A DNA stretch of 5,274 nt, taken from positions 1-5,274 of the forward strand of contig NZ_JOEC01000010.1 of NCBI RefSeq assembly GCF_000718085.1. The letters are read 5' to 3'. The DNA is from Mycetocola saprophilus (GTDB taxonomy: Bacteria; Actinomycetota; Actinomycetes; Actinomycetales; Microbacteriaceae). Shown one piece after another: positions 1 to 5,274 of this stretch. Position numbers and translations under genes: made by a program. Every line of letters begins with the position of its first letter. Within the stretch, counting starts at the first letter, position 1. A model generated the notes under the pieces. It saw only the letters and a list, made by a program, of their open reading frames with translations, had not been told where the DNA came from and did no database searches.

Positions 1-28
1 AAAGGGATGGAAATCTCATCTCGAGGCC

Positions 29-61
<33 letters not shown>

Positions 62-129
62 ATCCCGAACGTAGCCAATCAGCAATGCTCCTGGCGGAAC
101 AACTGACACACCAGAGGTTCGTCCAACCC

Positions 130-143
130 GGTCCTCTCGTACT
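130..143 (-). other. Sarcin-ricin loop of 23S rRNA
   Basis: The minus strand reads AGTACGAGAGGACC, the universally conserved loop that contacts EF-Tu and EF-G and stimulates their GTP hydrolysis. It is intact, with the GAGA tetraloop and the bulged-G motif present. It anchors the numbering for estimating how much of the 3' end is missing. Confidence 0.97.
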
Positions 144-177
144 AGGGTCAGATCCTCTCAAATTTCCTACGCGCGCA

Positions 178-210
<33 letters not shown>

Positions 211-226
211 AAACCCAGCTCGCGTA

Positions 227-263
<37 letters not shown>

Positions 264-267
264 ACTC

Positions 268-308
<41 letters not shown>

Positions 309-336
309 ATGCCGTCGATATGGACTCTTGGGCAAG

Positions 337-353
337 ATCAGCCTGTTATCCCC
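337..353 (-). other. Peptidyl transferase loop of 23S rRNA (2447-2453 region)
   Basis: The minus strand reads GGGGATAACAGGCTGAT. The catalytic-centre adenosine A2451 corresponds to position 346, A2450 to 347 and G2447 to 350. All match the bacterial consensus, so no linezolid- or chloramphenicol-type substitution is visible in this stretch. Confidence 0.93.
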
Positions 354-729
354 GAGGTACCTTTTATCCGTTGAGCGACAGCGCTTCCACAAGCCACTGC
401 CGGATCACTAGTCCCGACTTTCGTCCCTGCTCGACCTGTCAGTCTCACAGTCAAGCTCCCTTGTGCACTTACACTCGCCATCTGATTGCCAACCAGATTG
501 AGGGAACCTTTGGGCGCCTCCGTTACTTTTTAGGAGGCAACCGCCCCAGTTAAACTACCCACCAGGCACTGTCCCTGAACCGGATCACGGTCCGAAGTTA
601 GATATCCAATATGACCAGAGTGGTATTTCACCAGCGACTCCACAAACACTAGCGTGTCCGCTTCAACGTCTCCCACCTATCCTACACAAGCCACACCGAA
701 CACCAATACCAAGCTGTAGTAAAGGTCAC

Positions 730-741
730 GGGGTCTTTCCG
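730..741 (-). other. Macrolide-binding A2058/A2059 site of 23S rRNA
   Basis: The minus strand reads CGGAAAGACCCC. G2057 falls at 739, A2058 at 738, A2059 at 737, G2061 at 735 and A2062 at 734, all matching the bacterial consensus. The rRNA itself therefore carries no macrolide-resistance substitution here. This says nothing about Erm-type methylation. Confidence 0.9.
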
Positions 742-817
742 TCCTGCTGCGCGTAACGAGCATCTTTACTCGTAATGCAATTTCGCCGAGTTCACGGTTG
801 AGACAGCTGGGAAGTCG

Positions 818-873
<56 letters not shown>

Positions 874-1350
874 TGGTTATAGTTACCACCGCCGTTTACT
901 GGGGCTTAAATTCTCAGCTTCGCTTACGCTAACCGTTCCTCTTAACCTTCCAGCACCGGGCAGGCGTCAGTCCGTATACATCGACTTGCGTCTTAGCACG
1001 GACCTGTGTTTTTAGTAAACAGTCGCTTCCCACTGGTCTCTGCGGCCCAAACACGCTACCCACTGCAAGAGTGTTCACATGCCAGGCCCCCCTTATCCCG
1101 AAGTTACGGGGGCATTTTGCCGAGTTCCTTAACCGTGATTATCTCGATCTCCTTAGTATTCTCTACCTGACCACCTGAGTTGGTTTGGGGTACGGGCAGC
1201 TAGAACCTCGCGTCGATGCTTTTCTTGGCAGCAGAGGATCATCGGATCATACCCTTACGGGTTCCCCATCAAGTCTCAGCCTTATATGAGAGACGGATTT
1301 GCCTATCTCTCGGCCTACACTCTTGGCCTAGGACAACCATCGCCTAGGAC

Positions 1351-1417
1351 CGACTACCTTCCTGCGTCACACCTGTTAATACGCTAACCGCACCAGATCG
1401 GGTCACGTGCGTCCCCG
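1351..1417 (-). other. Actinobacterial insertion in 23S domain III (helix 54 region)
   Basis: Between the block GACGGAG (read from 1424 to 1418) and the stem GTCCTAGGCGATGGTTGTCC (about 1331-1350) the minus strand carries about 67 nt. The E. coli gene has about 14 nt between the equivalent blocks. An extra arm at helices 54/55 of the 23S rRNA is a known marker of high-GC Gram-positive bacteria, and the tail GGTGTGACGCAGGAAGGTAG resembles that of other Actinobacteria. The insert boundaries are set by eye from remembered E. coli sequence and may be off by several nucleotides. Confidence 0.72.
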
Positions 1418-1810
1418 CTCCGTCTCACCCCGAAGGGATCAATCAAAACGGCTTCGAAACGTTTAGCAGTACTGGATTAGCTTGGGCGGTTCTTCGCCGG
1501 TACGGGAATATCAACCCGTTGTCCATCGACTACGCCTGTCGGCCTCGCCTTAGGTCCCGACTTACCCAGGGCGGATTAGCCTGGCCCTGGAAACCTTGGT
1601 CTTCCGGAGGACGGGTTTCTCACCCGTCTTTCGCTACTCATGCCTGCATTCTCACTCGTGTAGCCTCCACGGCTGGTTTACACCGCCGCTTCACTGGCCA
1701 CACGACGCTCTCCTACCCATCAATACGGCTGGACCACGAAGGCCTACCATAATATTAATGCCACAACTTCGGTGGCGTGCTTGAGCCCCGTTACATTGTC
1801 GGCGCGGAAT

Positions 1811-1877
<67 letters not shown>

Positions 1878-2439
1878 CTCTGCAACTCCACATCCTTTCC
1901 CACTTAGCACGCGCTTAGGGACCTTAGATGGTGGTCTGGGTTGTTTCCCTCTCGACAATGAAGCTTATCCCCCACTGTCTCACTGCTGCGCTCTCACTTA
2001 CCGGCATTCGGAGTTTGGCTGACGTCAGTAACCTGGTGAGGCCCATCGGCCATCCAGTAGCTCTACCTCCGGCAAGAAACACGCAACGCTGCACCTAAAT
2101 GCATTTCGGAGAGAACCAGCTATCACGAAGTTTGATTGGCCTTTCACCCCTATCCACAGCTCATCCCCTCAGTTTTCAACCTAAGTGGGTTCGGTCCTCC
2201 ACGTGCTCTTACACACGCTTCAACCTGGCCATGGATAGATCACTTCGCTTCGGGTCTAGGACATGCGACTGAATCGCCCTATTCAGACTCGCTTTCGCTA
2301 CGGCTTCCCCACACGGGTTAACCTCGCCACATATCACTAACTCGCAGGCTCATTCTTCAAAAGGCACGCCGTCACACCAACAAGGGCGCTCCGACGGTTT
2401 GTAAGCAAACGGTTTCAGGTACTATTTCACTCCCCTCCC

Positions 2440-2470
<31 letters not shown>

Positions 2471-3075
2471 TGTCCGCTATCGGTCATCTGGGAGTATTTA
2501 GGCTTATCAGGTGGTCCTGACAGATTCACACGGGATTTCTCGGGCCCCGTGCTACTTGGGATACTCTCCACACGATTACAGCATTTCGACTACGGGGCTG
2601 GCACCCACTCTGGCTGGCCTTTCAAGACCATTCGTCTATACCGCTCTCTAATGTTCAGTGATCGGCAGATCACTACGGAAAGTCCCACAACCCCGAACAT
2701 GCAACGCCTGCCGGCTATCACACATGCCCGGTTTAGCCTCTTCCGCGTTCGCTCGCCACTACTAACGGAATCACTGTTGTTTTCTCTTCCTGTGGGTACT
2801 GAGATGTTTCACTTCCCCACGTTCCCTCTACCCGCCCTATATATTCAGGCGGGAGTCACCACGTAACCTTGCAGCCCGTGGCGGGGTTTCCCCATTCGGA
2901 CATCCTCGGATCACAGCTCGTTTATCAGCTCCCCGAGGCTTATCGCAGATTACTACGTCCTTCTTCGGCTCCAGATGCCAAGGCATCCACCGTTTGCTCT
3001 TAAAAATTTGAAATCACATGAGTATAAAAATCGATCAAAAAACTAATAAAAGTAAACTTTTTCAGAAATTGACCA

Positions 3076-3099
3076 ATGATCTATAAAGATCATCTTTAT
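3076..3099 (-). repeat. Overlapping inverted repeats in the A/T-rich end of the spacer
   Basis: On the plus strand ATGATCT (3076-3082) and AGATCAT (3087-3093) form a perfect 7-bp stem around the loop ATAA. The right arm is shared with a second inverted repeat: ATAAAGAT (3083-3090) against ATCTTTAT (3092-3099), separated by a single base. The second one cannot form a hairpin without opening inner pairs, so the first is the likelier RNA structure. It could be part of the 23S processing stem region. It has no U-tract on the transcript side that would suggest a terminator. Confidence 0.6.
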
Positions 3100-3143
3100 C
3101 ATGAACCACACCTCCGAGGAGATGTAATTCTTAAGATGCTCGC

Positions 3144-3163
3144 GTCCACTGTGTAGTTCTCAA
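3144..3163 (-). promoter_or_regulatory. Spacer boxA antitermination element
   Basis: The minus strand reads TTGAGAACTACACAGTGGAC and continues GCGAGCATC. TTGAGAACT is the actinobacterial form of rRNA boxA, the RNA site bound by NusB and S10 to build the antitermination complex. Its place about 130 nt before 23S is typical: the complex is re-loaded before the second long untranslated gene. The first nine bases are identical to those of the leader boxA at 5170-5162. Confidence 0.88.
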
Positions 3164-3172
3164 CGTACGGTC

Positions 3173-3228
3173 GATACCAAAACCCTCCAGCTCATATCCA
3201 TGCTGTAAGGCTTTGGTCCGAAGGTATC
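3173..3228 (-). promoter_or_regulatory. Stem just upstream of the spacer boxA (boxB-like)
   Basis: GATACC (plus strand 3173-3178) is complementary to GGTATC (3223-3228), and CCAAA (3177-3181) can alternatively pair with TTTGG (3212-3216). In the transcript this closes a stem that ends 9 nt before boxA, resembling the boxB stem that precedes boxA in E. coli rRNA leaders. The stem is seen directly; a boxB role is inferred from position only. Confidence 0.5.
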
Positions 3229-3354
3229 AACAAGACGTTACCGCCTTGAGTGATCCCTCAGGACCCAACAACGTGCACCCGCAAACCGTACCCCGCATCC
3301 TGTTCCAACTTCCAAAGAAGCGTACTAACAACACGAAACCGTATTCACGGAAAT

Positions 3355-3414
3355 ATCAAATGTTCCACCCATGAGCTACCAGCAAGACACATTCGGTCTT
3401 GAACTGGCGCCTGG
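3355..3414 (-). other. 3' arm of the 16S processing stem
   Basis: Three blocks in the spacer are complementary, in nested antiparallel order, to blocks in the leader on the other side of 16S. 3355-3363 pairs with 4994-5002 (9 bp), 3394-3400 with 4985-4991 (7 bp), and 3410-3414 with 4976-4980 (5 bp). Such flanking complementarity forms the long stem that RNase III cuts to release pre-16S in bacteria. An unpaired stretch of 30 nt sits between the 9-bp and 7-bp blocks on this arm, against 2 nt on the leader side. Confidence 0.75.
3383..3401 (-). other. Local hairpin in the spacer, alternative to the processing stem
   Basis: CAAGAC (3383-3388) and GTCTTG (3396-3401) form a perfect 6-bp stem around a 7-base loop. 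Its right arm overlaps 3394-3400, which also pairs with the leader, so the two structures exclude each other. The local hairpin could form if the leader arm is unavailable. Confidence 0.55.
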
Positions 3415-3432
3415 ACAACCAATGGTTGCCAG
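3411..3432 (-). other. Hairpin directly after the 16S 3' end
   Basis: CTGG (3411-3414) pairs with CCAG (3429-3432), and CAACC (3416-3420) with GGTTG (3424-3428). This gives 9 bp with one bulged base at 3415 and the 3-base loop AAT. It starts 10 nt after the mature 16S end and competes with the 5-bp leader pairing of 3410-3414. It may guide 3' end maturation. It is not followed by a U-tract, so it is not an intrinsic terminator. Confidence 0.6.
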
Positions 3433-3437
3433 ATGCT

Positions 3438-3622
<185 letters not shown>

Positions 3623-3873
3623 CGTTGCTGATCTGCGATTACTAGCGACTCCGACTTCATGAGGTCGAGTTGCAGACCTCAATCCGAACTGGGACCAGCT
3701 TTTTGGGATTCGCTCCACCTTGCGGTATCGCAGCCCATTGTACTGGCCATTGTAGCATGCGTGAAGCCCAAGACATAAGGGGCATGATGATTTGACGTCA
3801 TCCCCACCTTCCTCCGAGTTGACCCCGGCAGTATCCCATGAGTTCCCACCATTACGTGCTGGCAACATAGAAC

Positions 3874-3938
<65 letters not shown>

Positions 3939-4044
3939 CCACCTGTATACCGACCTTACGGGGCGACCATCTCTGGACGTTTCCGGTATATGTCAAGCCT
4001 TGGTAAGGTTCTTCGCGTTGCATCGAATTAATCCGCATGCTCCG

Positions 4045-4108
<64 letters not shown>

Positions 4109-4447
4109 GGAACTTAATGCGTTAGCTGCGACACAGAATCCGTGGAATGGACCCTACATCTAGTTCCCAACGTTTACGGGGTGGACTACCAGGGTATCTA
4201 AGCCTGTTTGCTCCCCACCCTTTCGCTCCTCAGCGTCAGTTACGGCCCAGAGATCTGCCTTCGCCATCGGTGTTCCTCCTGATATCTGCGCATTCCACCG
4301 CTACACCAGGAATTCCAATCTCCCCTACCGCACTCTAGTCTGCCCGTACCCACTGCAGGCCCGAGGTTGAGCCTCGGGATTTCACAGCAGACGCGACAAA
4401 CCGCCTACGAGCTCTTTACGCCCAATAATTCCGGACAACGCTTGCAC

Positions 4448-4492
<45 letters not shown>

Positions 4493-4599
4493 TTCTGCAG
4501 GTACCGTCACTTTCGCTTCTTCCCTACTAAAAGAGGTTTACAACCCGAAGGCCGTCATCCCTCACGCGGCGTTGCTGCATCAGGCTTGCGCCCATTGTG

Positions 4600-4659
<60 letters not shown>

Positions 4660-4691
4660 CGGTCACCCTCTCAGGCCGGCTACCCGTCGTC

Positions 4692-4733
<42 letters not shown>

Positions 4734-4975
4734 GAGTCCATCCCCCACCGAAATTCTTTCCAACCCCCACCATGCGGTGGAGATTCATATCCGGTATTAG
4801 ACGCCGTTTCCAGCGCTTATCCCAGAGTGGAGGGCAGGTTACTCACGTGTTACTCACCCGTTCGCCACTAATCCACCAGAGCAAGCTCCAGCTTCATCGT
4901 TCGACTTGCATGTGTTAAGCACGCCGCCAGCGTTCGTCCTGAGCCAGGATCAAACTCTCCGTAAATGTTTATCTC

Positions 4976-5002
4976 CCAGGTCCAAAGACCGGGACATTTG
5001 AT
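4976..5002 (-). other. 5' arm of the 16S processing stem
   Basis: In the transcript this arm reads ATCAAATGT (5002-4994), then CGGTCTT (4991-4985), then CCTGG (4980-4976). Each block is perfectly complementary to spacer sequence on the far side of 16S (3355-3363, 3394-3400 and 3410-3414). The arm ends about 10 nt before the mature 16S 5' end, the expected place for the base of the RNase III stem. Confidence 0.75.
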
Positions 5003-5104
5003 TGCACCGTCCACCCGGAAAAAGAGCAAACGATGCGAGTTTGAAACTGACAGAACAAATCATTACTGACTTGCTTTGTTTTGTTTAAAATGTTTCCAAA
5101 GGAA

Positions 5105-5130
5105 TCTCCTACATCCAAAGATGTACGAGG
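5105..5130 (-). other. Leader hairpin downstream of boxA
   Basis: TACATC (5110-5115) pairs with GATGTA (5120-5125) around the 4-base loop CAAA. Beyond one C-C mismatch (5109/5126) the stem extends through CTC/GAG and a G-T pair, giving 10 pairs in all. It begins 20 nt after boxA in the transcript. There is no following U-run, so it is not an intrinsic terminator; it may help shape the antitermination complex or be a processing signal. Confidence 0.65.
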
Positions 5131-5150
5131 TTTTTGGCATTTGACATTGT

Positions 5151-5170
5151 GCACGCTGTTGAGTTCTCAA
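5151..5170 (-). promoter_or_regulatory. Leader boxA antitermination element
   Basis: The minus strand reads TTGAGAACTCAACAGCGTGC, closely resembling the boxA found in rRNA leaders of mycobacteria and other Actinobacteria. NusB/S10 binding here lets RNA polymerase pass Rho- and structure-dependent stops in untranslated rRNA. It lies 186 nt before the 16S start. Confidence 0.9.
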
Positions 5171-5222
5171 GGATCACACACTCCCCACATCCACCACACA
5201 AAAAACATGGCTTCTAACTAGG

Positions 5223-5237
5223 GGTGACCACATCACC
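5223..5237. repeat. Short inverted repeat in the upstream region
   Basis: GGTGA (5223-5227) and TCACC (5233-5237) are perfect inverted copies around CCACA. It could be a weak RNA hairpin early in the leader or a protein-binding site near the promoter. Repeats this short arise easily by chance. Confidence 0.35.
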
Positions 5238-5274
5238 ACACACGCTTCACAAACTCGCTTCCACAACCGATAAA

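Larger units (their letters stand above)
4966..5274 (-). other. rRNA operon leader and upstream region
   Basis: These 309 nt precede 16S and contain no credible gene. In transcript order there is a G/U-rich, C-poor stretch (5250-5171) with a short inverted repeat, boxA (5170-5151), a hairpin (5130-5105), an A/T-rich linker with a repeated ACTGAC on the plus strand (5046-5051 and 5065-5070) and a possible CAAAC/GTTTG stem around 5027-5043, and then the 5' arm of the 16S processing stem (5002-4976). I looked for sigma70-type -35 and -10 boxes upstream of boxA and found nothing better than poor matches, so the promoter may be non-canonical or lie beyond position 5274. Confidence 0.85.

Noticed and set aside
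2549..2866. A 105-residue plus-strand open reading frame antisense to the 5' domain of 23S.
   Set aside because: It is antisense to conserved rRNA and has no ribosome-binding site or recognisable domain. The frame is open only because of rRNA composition.
3411..3432. Intrinsic terminator after 16S.
   Set aside because: The hairpin has no following U-tract in the transcript and sits where a processing structure is expected.
4969..5154. A 61-residue minus-strand open reading frame in the leader, starting just after boxA.
   Set aside because: It has no convincing Shine-Dalgarno sequence, runs through the leader hairpin and processing-stem arm, and ends next to 16S. A translated leader would be unusual for rRNA.
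5141..5170. TTGACA on the plus strand at 5141-5146, looking like a -35 box of a divergent promoter.
   Set aside because: It lies next to the complement of boxA, has no good -10 box at proper spacing, and would direct transcription away from the operon with no gene visible in the window.

Overview
The window is almost entirely one ribosomal RNA operon read on the minus strand, so transcription runs from high to low coordinates. In transcript order it holds an upstream leader (5274 to 4966), a complete 16S rRNA gene (4965 to 3442), an internal transcribed spacer without tRNA genes (3441 to 3014), and a 23S rRNA gene entered at its 5' end (about 3013) and cut by the window edge roughly 100 nt before its expected 3' end. 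The 5S gene, if present, lies beyond position 1. I see no protein-coding gene: every open reading frame overlaps rRNA or leader sequence and has low-complexity, R/S/P-rich content with no recognisable domain.

Organism: an actinobacterium of the order Micrococcales, most probably Microbacteriaceae. The pointers are the boxA type TTGAGAACT in both leader and spacer, the absence of spacer tRNAs, the start ACGGAGAGTTTGATCC of the 16S, the short helix 17, the actinobacterial insertion in 23S domain III, and the A1409-U1491 pair in the decoding helix. The 16S variable sites (GGCTTAGATACC, GGGAACTAGATG, the CGCAGCTAACGCATTAAG context) resemble the freshwater Luna-type lineages (Rhodoluna/Aquiluna relatives). 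That placement is from memory and needs a database comparison. The A/T-rich spacer end next to 23S also fits a small, lower-GC genome.

How the parts work together: the leader boxA (5151-5170) and the spacer boxA (3144-3163) are the expected NusB/S10 loading sites that keep RNA polymerase resistant to termination through 16S and again through 23S. Leader and spacer sequences flanking 16S are complementary in three nested blocks (9, 7 and 5 bp), which would bring the 16S ends together for RNase III-type processing; the spacer side can instead fold into local hairpins. A stem ends 9 nt before the spacer boxA, giving a boxB-boxA-like arrangement. No convincing promoter could be read in the roughly 100 nt upstream of the leader boxA.

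I found no undescribed system. The items worth a second look are lineage-specific rRNA substitutions (C787 in the 790 loop, which also mismatches the 3' end of the common 806R primer; A1409-U1491), the alternative foldings of the spacer, and the C-poor, G/U-rich leader RNA.
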